A stretch of DNA of 64,000 bases, taken from NCBI GenBank assembly GCA_963754065.1, contig CAVWFH010000020.1, forward strand, positions 1 to 64,000. The letters run 5' to 3'. Positions 1 to 8,357 of this stretch are shown here, piece by piece. Source of the DNA: JALORV01 sp963754065. GTDB taxonomy: Bacteria; Pseudomonadota; Gammaproteobacteria; Burkholderiales; Burkholderiaceae_F. The notes beneath the pieces were generated by a model. The model was not told the origin of the DNA. It was given only the letters and a program-made list of their open reading frames with translations, and made no database searches. Position 1 is the first letter of the stretch, and the number at the start of each line of letters is the position of its first letter. A program made the position numbers and the translations under genes.

Positions 1-57
1 CTGACCTGAGCGTCCTCAGCCAGAATCGCCTGCGAGCGGACGTTAAGGGGCCTGGCA

Positions 58-512
58 GTGGAGCACCGAATCTCAGCCGGCGTCATCTTGGAAACGACAG
101 CAAGATTCTCCTTGTGCGTCATCTGAAGCCTGGCGAGTACGACTTCTGGGTGGCACCTGGCGGCGGCGCGCTTGGCGATGAAGATTTACCGGCAACAGCG
201 AAGCGTGAAGCCTTCGAGGAGTGCGGCCTGCACATTGAGCCAGACCGCATGTTGTACATCGAAGAGTTCGTTCAGCCCGGCAAGAGGCATTGCAAGGTCT
301 GGTTCGCGGCCCGCCTCGTTGGCGGGACCTTGGACTGCGGCGCGCCCGAGGCGAGGAGCGAGCACATCGTCGAGGCGGCGTGGCTGGCGCGCGAGGAGTT
401 GGTGGACAAGACCGTCTTCCCGCCAATGCTGCTCGATGACTATTGGGACGATAAAGCGGCGGGCCGGACTGAGCCCCGGTATGTGGGCCTGCGCCAGATG
501 AACTTGTACTGA
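58..512 (+). CDS. Nudix hydrolase, apparently frameshifted near the 5' end
   Basis: Nudix enzymes hydrolyse nucleoside diphosphates linked to another moiety; the substrate cannot be told here. A complete Nudix box (G-x5-E-x7-RE-x2-EE-x-G-L) lies at about 168-236, ending REAFEECGL. The main frame has no stop back to the left window edge, but its only start codon (GTG 114) would cut into the first beta strand. In the neighbouring frame a GTG at 58 has a good ribosome site (AAGGGG at 45-50) and reads MEHRISAGVILE, a normal Nudix N-terminus. The two frames join naturally at the A-run 92-94 if one base is missing there. I infer a one-base deletion, real or a sequencing error; with it restored the protein would be about 151 residues. 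It converges with the LysR gene. Confidence 0.8.
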
Positions 513-555
513 CGGCCAACATCGGCCTTAGCGCCGCGTTCTCCAATGCGGTCAC

Positions 556-577
556 GCCGGCGTGATTTCGCGCCGGC
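556..577. terminator. Possible bidirectional terminator hairpin
   Basis: A 7-bp GCCGGCG/CGCCGGC stem with an 8-base loop sits between the convergent Nudix and LysR genes. There is no T-run, so its role as a terminator is only a guess from position. Confidence 0.3.
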
Positions 578-582
578 AGGGT

Positions 583-1575
583 TCAGCGGCGAGCGCCGGC
601 GCGGCGATGATGCTTTGTCGCTGCCTTTGCTGCCGGAGTCGAGGTGACATCGGCCAGCGCCGACTCGACCTCGACCGCGCGCAAGGTCTCGATGAACAAC
701 TTTGCGGCTGGCGCCAAGGTCCGGCCACGAAGATAGAGCACGCCGTAAGTCGTCCGCATTTCCGGCACATGACAGTCCAACTTGACGAGGCGTCCCGCCG
801 CCATGTCCTCGGCAAGCAGCGCAGCGGTGCCCGTGAAGAGCGCGTCGCTGTCATGCGCGATAAGCCGGGCGTGTGCCAGCGAATTGACCAGGATCTGCGG
901 AATGAAATTTGTGACGCCAGGACCGTCACGAAGTCTCGCGGCACCAGCGCTGGAGGCAAGCAGCGCCTGGGCACCACGAAGCGAAGTTGTCGCCAAGGGA
1001 TACTCAAGCGCCCGCGCTAGAGTCGGCCGTGTCTCCTTGGCCAACGGGTGCCCAGGCCTGCATGCAAGATAGACGCGCAACGGTGGAAGGGGTTCAGCCA
1101 CAAGCCTGACGTCCTTTTCAAGCCCAACAATCGAGGCGACGCCGACGTCAATGCGTCCGGCCAAAACGTCCTGAGCAACTTGCTCCGGTTCGGCAACGGT
1201 GAACTTGATCTGCAGGCGCGGATAGGCGCCGACGACGCGGGCGACGGCCTTGGCGACGGAGATCTCGGCAGCGAATGGGCCTGCACCGATCGCCAGCGAT
1301 CCCACTTCGAGCCCGGCGAGGAGCCTAATCTCCCGCCGCAGATCGTCGTCACTTTTGAGCATCGATTCGCCGCGTTCGAGCAGTACGCGGCCAAAGGCCG
1401 TCGGTATTGCACCCTTGCGCGTGCGATCGAACAGCCGCACTTCGAGCGAGCGTTCCAGCGTAGCAATCCCGCGGGTAAGGCTCGGCTGCGAAATATTCAT
1501 CTCTTCGGCTGCGCGCGCGAAGTTGCCGTGGCGCCCGAGCGCAATCGCGAGGCGGATGAGTCGGAGATCATTCAC
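583..1575 (-). CDS. LysR-family transcriptional regulator
   Basis: A 330-residue LysR-type regulator. Residues about 1-60 form the winged helix-turn-helix (NFARAAEEMNISQPSLTRGI), followed by a linker helix and a periplasmic-binding-protein-like effector domain from about 90. The start is the GTG at 1575; the frame is closed by a TGA at 1591-1593 just upstream, so the start can hardly lie elsewhere. No Shine-Dalgarno sequence is visible: the bases directly before the start form a perfect palindrome (1576-1592). The gene is divergent from the sulfatase at 1710, and LysR proteins usually control a divergent neighbour, so it is inferred to regulate the sulfatase and itself. The inducer is unknown. 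The C-terminal basic tail makes it slightly longer than the usual 300 residues. Confidence 0.93.
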   Translation of the reverse strand: MNDLRLIRLAIALGRHGNFARAAEEMNISQPSLTRGIATLERSLEVRLFDRTRKGAIPTAFGRVLLERGESMLKSDDDLRREIRLLAGLEVGSLAIGAGPFAAEISVAKAVARVVGAYPRLQIKFTVAEPEQVAQDVLAGRIDVGVASIVGLEKDVRLVAEPLPPLRVYLACRPGHPLAKETRPTLARALEYPLATTSLRGAQALLASSAGAARLRDGPGVTNFIPQILVNSLAHARLIAHDSDALFTGTAALLAEDMAAGRLVKLDCHVPEMRTTYGVLYLRGRTLAPAAKLFIETLRAVEVESALADVTSTPAAKAATKHHRRAGARR

Positions 1576-1592
1576 GATACGAAAATCGTATC
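1576..1592. promoter_or_regulatory. Probable LysR-type operator (perfect T-N11-A palindrome)
   Basis: GATACGA-AAA-TCGTATC is a perfect 7-3-7 inverted repeat containing the LysR consensus T-N11-A. It lies in the 134-bp divergent region between the LysR gene and the sulfatase and directly touches the LysR GTG start codon. A protein bound here could block transcription or translation initiation of the regulator, fitting autorepression; activation of the sulfatase from the same site is inference. Confidence 0.7.
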
Positions 1593-1709
1593 ACTAGGTC
1601 TCGTCCGCGACATTGGACACATCGCCGCATCGATGAAACAGTGCCGGGCTTTTCGCTGCCATGACGCTGAACGCCGTGTGCGTGAGCGATTTAGAGGAGA
1701 GTTCCACCG

Positions 1710-3275
<1,566 letters not shown>

Positions 3276-3631
3276 GATCCGCTTGGCCCGCTGACACCCG
3301 GTGCAGTGGACCGTGCGGCGGCGCGATTCGCCGCAACAACGCGTTGAACGACGGCTTTCTGAAGCCCGCTACGCCCGCTGTGGGTCGCGTCAAGCCGATC
3401 AGACCGATGTCGGCTTTCGGTGTGAAATCGCCGGCCGCTTTCGGAAACTGTGGTCGGCGGCTAAGGGTCGACCTGAGCCCTTCGTCGAGCCAGAAAGCGA
3501 TCGCGAAAACTTGGAAATGTGCAGATGCTTTGAGAAAAGTGCCGGGGCGGTTCTCATTGAAGTTTCGAGCTCCCGTCTGAGACCGAAAGCATCCGTTCAC
3601 AGTATTCCGGGAACCTGTACGCGGCTACTTT
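3276..3631. other. Gene-poor intergenic stretch, possible decayed repeat
   Basis: This 356-bp gap follows the sulfatase and precedes the stop of the leftward flavodoxin gene. A GCGGCG/CGCCGC hairpin at 3318-3334 may end sulfatase transcription, though without a T-run. From about 3340 to 3600 the base use is less GC-rich than nearby genes and no frame gives a credible protein. Its look resembles the short decayed dispersed sequences common between genes of GC-rich proteobacteria, but no second copy is in the window, so this is only an impression. Confidence 0.3.
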
Positions 3632-4123
3632 CTAGAAAATTCCGCTGGCTAGGCCGGCGGCGAGTCCGGCGCCAAGCTCGCGTGCGCGCGCGAGGTCAGC
3701 GGCCGGGACGACTTTCGGTGCGAGGATCGCTTCAGGAGTCTGGGCCCCGTTGCGGATAACGAGTGGGGGAGCGACCTCGCGCAGTCGCAGGCCCGTGGCG
3801 ATGCGCTGTACCTGACGAGCGGCCCCCGTTCCATCGGTGCCTGCGGCGATGATCGTCGCATAGGGGCGGCCATTGATGCGATCGAGGACCGGGTAGTACA
3901 CACGGTCGAAGAAGTCCTTCATCAACCCGGCCATCGTCGCCAGGTTCTCGGGCGTGGCAAACAGGTAACCGTCCGCCTGGAGCATGTCGTCGACACCGGC
4001 GCCTGCCGCGGTGACGAGCCGTGTTTCCACCTCTGTTTCGTCACGCGCCCCGGCGGCTGCGGCGCCTGCGAGTTGCTCGGCGGCTCCGGTCATCGAGTGG
4101 AAGACGATCAGGAACTGCTTCAC
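3632..4123 (-). CDS. Flavodoxin-like / NAD(P)H-dependent oxidoreductase
   Basis: A 163-residue flavodoxin-fold protein. The N-terminus (KQFLIVFHSMTGAAEQLA) gives the first beta strand and an FMN-phosphate loop (S-x-TG), and FATPENLATMAGLMKDFFDR matches the flavin-isoalloxazine loop region of this family. The start chosen is GTG 4123, which overlaps the upstream peptidase stop codon as GTGA, pointing to translational coupling; a longer frame upstream would lie inside that gene and lacks flavodoxin similarity. The electron donor and acceptor are unknown. Confidence 0.82.
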   Translation of the reverse strand: MKQFLIVFHSMTGAAEQLAGAAAAGARDETEVETRLVTAAGAGVDDMLQADGYLFATPENLATMAGLMKDFFDRVYYPVLDRINGRPYATIIAAGTDGTGAARQVQRIATGLRLREVAPPLVIRNGAQTPEAILAPKVVPAADLARARELGAGLAAGLASGIF

Positions 4124-4950
4124 GACGCAGCCAGCGGATCCCGGCGGAAGAACGCGGCGAGCAGTGCGTACCACGTCGGGAATGCCTTCTGAAGTCGTTC
4201 CGGCTCGACAAAAAACGCCTCGGAGGACACAGCGAAGAACTCGCCTTCGTCTTGTGCGGCGTACGCGTCGAGTGGCAGGTGCGCGTAGTAGGGATCCGCG
4301 TCGCTGGATTCAGGATCGATCGAAGGCGGGAGGTCGCCTTCGACCAGTTCCAGTTCGGCAACGAAGCGTTGGAATGCATCGTCCAGTGCTGCCTGCCATT
4401 CCCTCGCCTGGAGTCCAGCGTGCAACGACGACGAAAACGGCGGAACGCCGTCTGCATCGCCGTTCAGAAGATCGATCTTGTGGGTGAACTCGTGAATGAC
4501 GACGGAGTAGGCCGCGCCGTTCTCGGTCGAGGCGCGCTGCGCGTCCTCCCAGGAAATCAGTACCGGGCCGCCGTCCCACGCCTCACCCGCGATCGGTTCG
4601 GTGTATTCGTGCACCACGCCCGCATCGTCCGTGACACTGCGCGGAACCAGAAATTCGCCCGGGTAGACGACGATGCTGCGCCAGCCTTGGTACCAGTCGA
4701 GTCCCAAGTGCAGGACCGGCAGGCAGGCCTGCGCCGCAATGTTCACTTGTATTTCAGAGGTCAGCTCCAGGCCGGCGGCACTAGCCATCTCCTTATCGGC
4801 AAGGAACTGGCCGGTCAGTGCACGCAGGCGATCCTTTTCCTCGATCGTCAAGCGGGCGAGGAACGGCATCGACGCGAGGGTTGCTTCCCACAGTGCGTCG
4901 GGAACCGCAACCTGGGGTCGGGAGATCCGATCGATCATCGCGCGGAACAT
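4120..4950 (-). CDS. mtfA: MtfA-type zinc metallopeptidase (M90 family)
   Basis: A 276-residue cytosolic metallopeptidase of the Mlc titration factor A family. The zinc motif HEFTHKID (HExxH) is clear, and the downstream EFFAVSSEAFF segment supplies the further glutamate ligand typical of this clan. In E. coli MtfA cleaves its own substrates and binds the glucose regulator Mlc; no Mlc gene is seen here, so the physiological target is open. The ATG at 4950 was preferred because sequence upstream of it has no family character and would run into the relA promoter region. It is divergent from relA and coupled to the downstream flavodoxin-like gene. Confidence 0.88.
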   Translation of the reverse strand: MFRAMIDRISRPQVAVPDALWEATLASMPFLARLTIEEKDRLRALTGQFLADKEMASAAGLELTSEIQVNIAAQACLPVLHLGLDWYQGWRSIVVYPGEFLVPRSVTDDAGVVHEYTEPIAGEAWDGGPVLISWEDAQRASTENGAAYSVVIHEFTHKIDLLNGDADGVPPFSSSLHAGLQAREWQAALDDAFQRFVAELELVEGDLPPSIDPESSDADPYYAHLPLDAYAAQDEGEFFAVSSEAFFVEPERLQKAFPTWYALLAAFFRRDPLAAS

Positions 4951-5003
4951 CGCGGAATTGTGCCGCAACGGTCGGTGGGCCGAGGCGGGATAATCGAACC
5001 GTG

Positions 5004-7142
5004 ATGACCGTTGGACAGCTCGAACCGGACCAGACCGCCCCCGGCGGCACCGCAACGCAGGATGCGGGCAGCACACGCGCGTTGGTCGAGCCGCTCTATG
5101 CAGGCAAGTCCCTGCGGACCGGCGAGCCGTTCATCGACCATGCCGACGGTATCGCGTCCATCGTCGCGACACTCCGGCCCGACCCCGATCTCATTTCGGC
5201 GGCACAGCTGTTCGGCATCTACGATGTGCTGCGCGATCCGGACGACTGGCTGCGCAGCCGCTTCGGCGCGACCGTCGCGCAGCTCGTCGCCGATCTGCGG
5301 CAGCTGATGCGGTTGTCCGAGCTGACGCGTGCGCGGGAAGAAGCGCGCGGCCGTGATCCCGGCGATCAGGCCGAAGCGCTGCGGCGAATGCTGTTGGCGA
5401 TGGCCAATGACTTGCGCGTGGTCCTGCTGCGGCTCGCGTCACGCCTGCAGACGCTGCGCTACTACGCGCTCACAAAGCACACCGGCGCGGAGCCTTTCGC
5501 GCGCGAAACACTCGAGCTTTATGCGCCGCTGGCCAACCGGCTCGGCATCTGGCAGCTCAAGTGGGAACTCGAGGACCTGTCGTTCCGCTTTCTCGAGCCG
5601 GAAACCTACAAGGCGGTTGCGCGGATGCTCGACGAGAAGCGTGCCGAGCGCGAGTCCTTCATCGATTCCGCGCTTGCCCGCTTGCGCGCGATGGTGGCCG
5701 ACGCGGGACTTCGCGCCGAGATCAGCGGCCGGCCCAAGCACATTTACAGCATCTGGAACAAGATGCGCACCAAGGAGCTGGCCTTCGAGCAGGTCTACGA
5801 CGTGCGGGGCCTGCGCGTCATCGTCGACGAGCTCGCCCAGTGCTATCAGGTGCTGGCGCTCGTGCACTCGGAGTGGAATCCGGTCGAGAGTGAATACGAC
5901 GACTACATCGCCCGACCCAAGCCCAATGGCTATCAGTCGCTGCACACGGTGGTCGGCGATGACGCCGGCCGCACGCTCGAGGTCCAGATCAGGACACGGC
6001 GCATGCACGAGCACGCCGAGCTCGGTGTGGCGGCCCATTGGCGCTACAAGGAAGGCGGCAAGGGGCGCGACGACGACGAATTGCGCGTGGCCTGGTTGCG
6101 CCAGCTGCTCGCCTGGCGGGCCGAGGTCGACGCGCCTCTCGCGAGCGGACCGGCGCGCGAGGAGCGCATCTATGTCCTGACGCCGCAGGCGCGCGTGATC
6201 GAGTTGCCGGCGGGCGGCACGCCGATCGACTTTGCGTATCACATCCACTCCGAGCTGGGTCATCGCTGCCGCGGTGCGCGCGTCAACGGGGTCATGGTCC
6301 CACTGAGCACACCGCTCGCCACAGGGCAGACGGTGGAAATCGTGTCGGCTAAAACGGGCGGGCCGAGCCGCGACTGGCTCAATCCGGAACTGGGATACCT
6401 GCACAGCGCGCGCTCGCGCGCCAAGGTGCGTCAATGGTTCAACGCCCTCGAGTTCGAGCAGTCGGTGGCAGCCGGGCGCGACATCGTCGAGAAGGAACTG
6501 CAGCGACTGGGCAAGACCGCCGTCCGGCTCGAAGAGCTGGCCCGGCGGCTGGGATTCGACAAGGTCGACGAGCTGTGTGCCGCGGCGACGAAGGAAGAAT
6601 TCAGCCTGCGTTCAATCGAGCAGGCCATCGCGCCCGTGCAGCCGGCGGAAGAACTGCCGCCGCATCTGCTGGCCGGCAAGCCGCGCGAAGCCCCGGCCGG
6701 CAAGGGCAAGGTTCTGGTCGTCGGGGTCGATTCACTGCTGACCCAGCTGGCACGCTGTTGCCGGCCCGCGCCGCCGGACGACATTGGCGGCTATGTGACC
6801 CGTGGCCAGGGGGTGTCGATACACCGCGCGAACTGCTCGAATCTGTTGGCCCTGACCCAACGGCAGCCCGAGCGCATCGTCGAGGTTGGCTGGGGCCGGC
6901 AGGCCGACGCGGTTTACCCGGTCGAACTCCTGGTCATTGCGCAGGACCGCCAGGGACTGCTGCGGGACATCTCGGAAGTCTTCGCGCGTGAAAAGCTCAA
7001 TGTCATCGGCGTTGGCACGCAAAGCCAGCGTGGCGAGGCGCGCATGGGATTCACGGTCGAAGTCCGTGACGCGGGTGACATCGCGCGTGTATCTGCGCTG
7101 TTGCGCGACGTGTCCGGCGTGATCGCAGTACGCCGTCGCTGA
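5004..7142 (+). CDS. relA: RelA, (p)ppGpp synthetase (GTP/GDP pyrophosphokinase)
   Basis: Transfers pyrophosphate from ATP to GTP or GDP to make the stringent-response alarmone when ribosomes stall on uncharged tRNA. The 712-residue chain has the long RelA/SpoT layout: a degenerate HD domain, a synthetase domain, a TGS domain (starting about ERIYVLTPQARVIELPAGG) and a C-terminal ACT domain. The hydrolase HD pair is missing (LFGIYDVLRDP in its place), and the synthetase loop reads EYDD (residues 297-300), the EXDD motif of monofunctional RelA rather than RXKD of bifunctional enzymes. Hence synthesis only is expected; a SpoT should exist elsewhere. The start is ATG 5004, or GTG 5001 just before it, with a weak purine-rich ribosome site. 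Confidence 0.94.
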   Translation: MTVGQLEPDQTAPGGTATQDAGSTRALVEPLYAGKSLRTGEPFIDHADGIASIVATLRPDPDLISAAQLFGIYDVLRDPDDWLRSRFGATVAQLVADLRQLMRLSELTRAREEARGRDPGDQAEALRRMLLAMANDLRVVLLRLASRLQTLRYYALTKHTGAEPFARETLELYAPLANRLGIWQLKWELEDLSFRFLEPETYKAVARMLDEKRAERESFIDSALARLRAMVADAGLRAEISGRPKHIYSIWNKMRTKELAFEQVYDVRGLRVIVDELAQCYQVLALVHSEWNPVESEYDDYIARPKPNGYQSLHTVVGDDAGRTLEVQIRTRRMHEHAELGVAAHWRYKEGGKGRDDDELRVAWLRQLLAWRAEVDAPLASGPAREERIYVLTPQARVIELPAGGTPIDFAYHIHSELGHRCRGARVNGVMVPLSTPLATGQTVEIVSAKTGGPSRDWLNPELGYLHSARSRAKVRQWFNALEFEQSVAAGRDIVEKELQRLGKTAVRLEELARRLGFDKVDELCAAATKEEFSLRSIEQAIAPVQPAEELPPHLLAGKPREAPAGKGKVLVVGVDSLLTQLARCCRPAPPDDIGGYVTRGQGVSIHRANCSNLLALTQRQPERIVEVGWGRQADAVYPVELLVIAQDRQGLLRDISEVFAREKLNVIGVGTQSQRGEARMGFTVEVRDAGDIARVSALLRDVSGVIAVRRR

Positions 7143-7156
7143 ACCGCGGCCCGGCG

Positions 7157-7966
7157 TCAGGAGTGGGACGAGGCCTTCTCGGCAGCGTTGCCCTGCGCCG
7201 CGAGTAGCTCGAAGTGACGTGCATAGCGCGGGTGCAGGTTGCTGAGCGACAGCCACACGAGGAAGTCGGCGGTGTTGAAGTCAGGGTCCCACGCGGGCTC
7301 GCCACAGATCTTCGCGCCGACACGCAGGTAGCCTTTCAACAGAGGCGGCATGTCTCCCTCTGCGGCAGGCTCGAACTGTGCGTGCGGAAATGGCAGGTGC
7401 GGAAACACCCGGTACTCGGGATCGGTCAGGTACTTCTGCAGATCGAGCCTCACGCGCGCGGCCACGCGTCCGCCATCGGCCAGCGGAACGCTGGCGCAGC
7501 CGATCAGGTGGTTGTATCCGCCGGCCCTCATGTAGTGCGCCATACCGGCCCACAGCAGCAATATCGTGCTGCCGGAGCGGTAGTCGCGATGAACGCAGGA
7601 ACGGCCGACCTCGACCATGGTCGGCGTGATGTGCTGCAGGCGTGACAGGTCGAACTCGCCTTCCGAGTAGAGCCGCCCAAGTTCACGGGCCCGGTGGGGC
7701 GCCAAGATGCGATAAGTGCCGACGATCCGCAGGGTGTCGAGGTCACGGACAATCAGATGGTCGCAGTAGGGGTCGAAGTCGTCCGCGTCGATGCCGGTGG
7801 ACGCATCGCCAACCCTGGCGCCCATCTCCTCGACGAACACCTTGTAGCGCAGTCGCTGTGCATCCTCGATGTCCGCGGGCGAGCGCGTCAGCGACACGGC
7901 CAGCCGCGGTTCCGACGAACCGGCCGTCTCGATTCCTGCGCGTGTAGTGCCGTTCGATCTCGCCAT
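7157..7966 (-). CDS. olsB: L-ornithine N(alpha)-acyltransferase (OlsB-type GNAT)
   Basis: OlsB proteins move a 3-hydroxyacyl chain from acyl carrier protein to ornithine, the first step of phosphorus-free ornithine lipids. Family hallmarks seen are RLRYKVFVEEMGA, FDPYCDHL, IVGTYRIL, VEVGRSCVH, GCASVPL and the C-terminal KICGEPAWDPDFNTADFLV. About 269 residues from ATG 7966; an upstream ATG at 8047 would add 27 residues without family character. No olsA partner lies nearby, so ornithine-lipid synthesis depends on a second enzyme elsewhere. It converges with relA across only 14 bases. Older annotation of this family as hemolysin is misleading. Confidence 0.82.
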   Translation of the reverse strand: MARSNGTTRAGIETAGSSEPRLAVSLTRSPADIEDAQRLRYKVFVEEMGARVGDASTGIDADDFDPYCDHLIVRDLDTLRIVGTYRILAPHRARELGRLYSEGEFDLSRLQHITPTMVEVGRSCVHRDYRSGSTILLLWAGMAHYMRAGGYNHLIGCASVPLADGGRVAARVRLDLQKYLTDPEYRVFPHLPFPHAQFEPAAEGDMPPLLKGYLRVGAKICGEPAWDPDFNTADFLVWLSLSNLHPRYARHFELLAAQGNAAEKASSHS

Positions 7967-8130
7967 GGGACCCTGTACCAATGGAAAAACGGGGCCGACA
8001 GTAAGTTGCCTCAATGACACGAAAGTGAACGGATTGAACGCGTTCACTCAACGTCATGTTCGGGGAGCGGCGGTGGCCCTGTCAATGCGTCGCCGTCGAC
8101 CCGCGTGACCGTATCTCCGGGATGCGCTGA

Positions 8131-8136
8131 TATACT
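8131..8136 (+). promoter_or_regulatory. Probable -10 element of the tRNA-Val promoter
   Basis: TATACT lies 12 bases before the tRNA 5' end. A GTGACC at 8105-8110 could be a weak -35 but at a long 20-base spacing. Confidence 0.5.
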
Positions 8137-8148
8137 TCGCCTTCTTGG

Positions 8149-8225
8149 AGGCGCGTAGCTCAGCTGGTTAGAGCACCACCTTGACATGGTGGGGGTCGTT
8201 GGTTCGAGTCCAATCGCGCCTACCA
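8149..8225 (+). tRNA. tRNA-Val (GAC anticodon)
   Basis: A 77-base cloverleaf: acceptor AGGCGCG/CGCGCCT, D stem GCTC/GAGC, anticodon stem CCACC/GGTGG with loop TTGACAT (anticodon GAC at the centre), T stem GTTGG/CCAAT with TTCGAGT loop, and encoded CCA. It stands immediately upstream of the thrS leader and could be cotranscribed with it. Confidence 0.97.
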
Positions 8226-8239
8226 GGCCCTACAGCAGA

Positions 8240-8308
8240 CGAAAGGTACGGAGAGATGCTTCGAACTCGATTCACGGATGGCTGACCCCGGGACGAGTAC
8301 GCCTTTCG
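8240..8308 (+). promoter_or_regulatory. Structured thrS leader with a nine-codon mini-ORF
   Basis: CGAAAG-GTAC (8240-8249) can pair with GTAC-gc-CTTTCG (8297-8308), giving a 10-bp stem with a two-base bulge. The loop contains ATG 8256 to TGA 8285, reading MLRTRFTDG with two threonine codons (ACT, ACG) and two rare CGA arginine codons. An intrinsic terminator follows at 8313. Together this looks like a possible attenuator or tRNA-synthetase-binding leader for thrS. The threonine codons are not adjacent and the mini-ORF ribosome site is poor, so the leader-peptide reading is tentative. Confidence 0.4.
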
Positions 8309-8312
8309 ACGG

Positions 8313-8341
8313 AAAAGTGCGGCTCGACCGCACTTTTTTTT
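8313..8341 (+). terminator. Intrinsic terminator before thrS
   Basis: AAAAGTGCGG, a five-base loop, CCGCAC and then nine T residues form a classic terminator. It can end the tRNA-Val transcript, serve as a thrS attenuator, or both. Confidence 0.85.
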
Positions 8342-8357
8342 CGCGTGGAGAATGCTG

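Noticed and set aside
3278..3290. Shared 12-mer GGATCCGCTTGG with 62879 region
   Set aside because: A 12-base match in 64 kb is expected many times by chance and flanks do not match.
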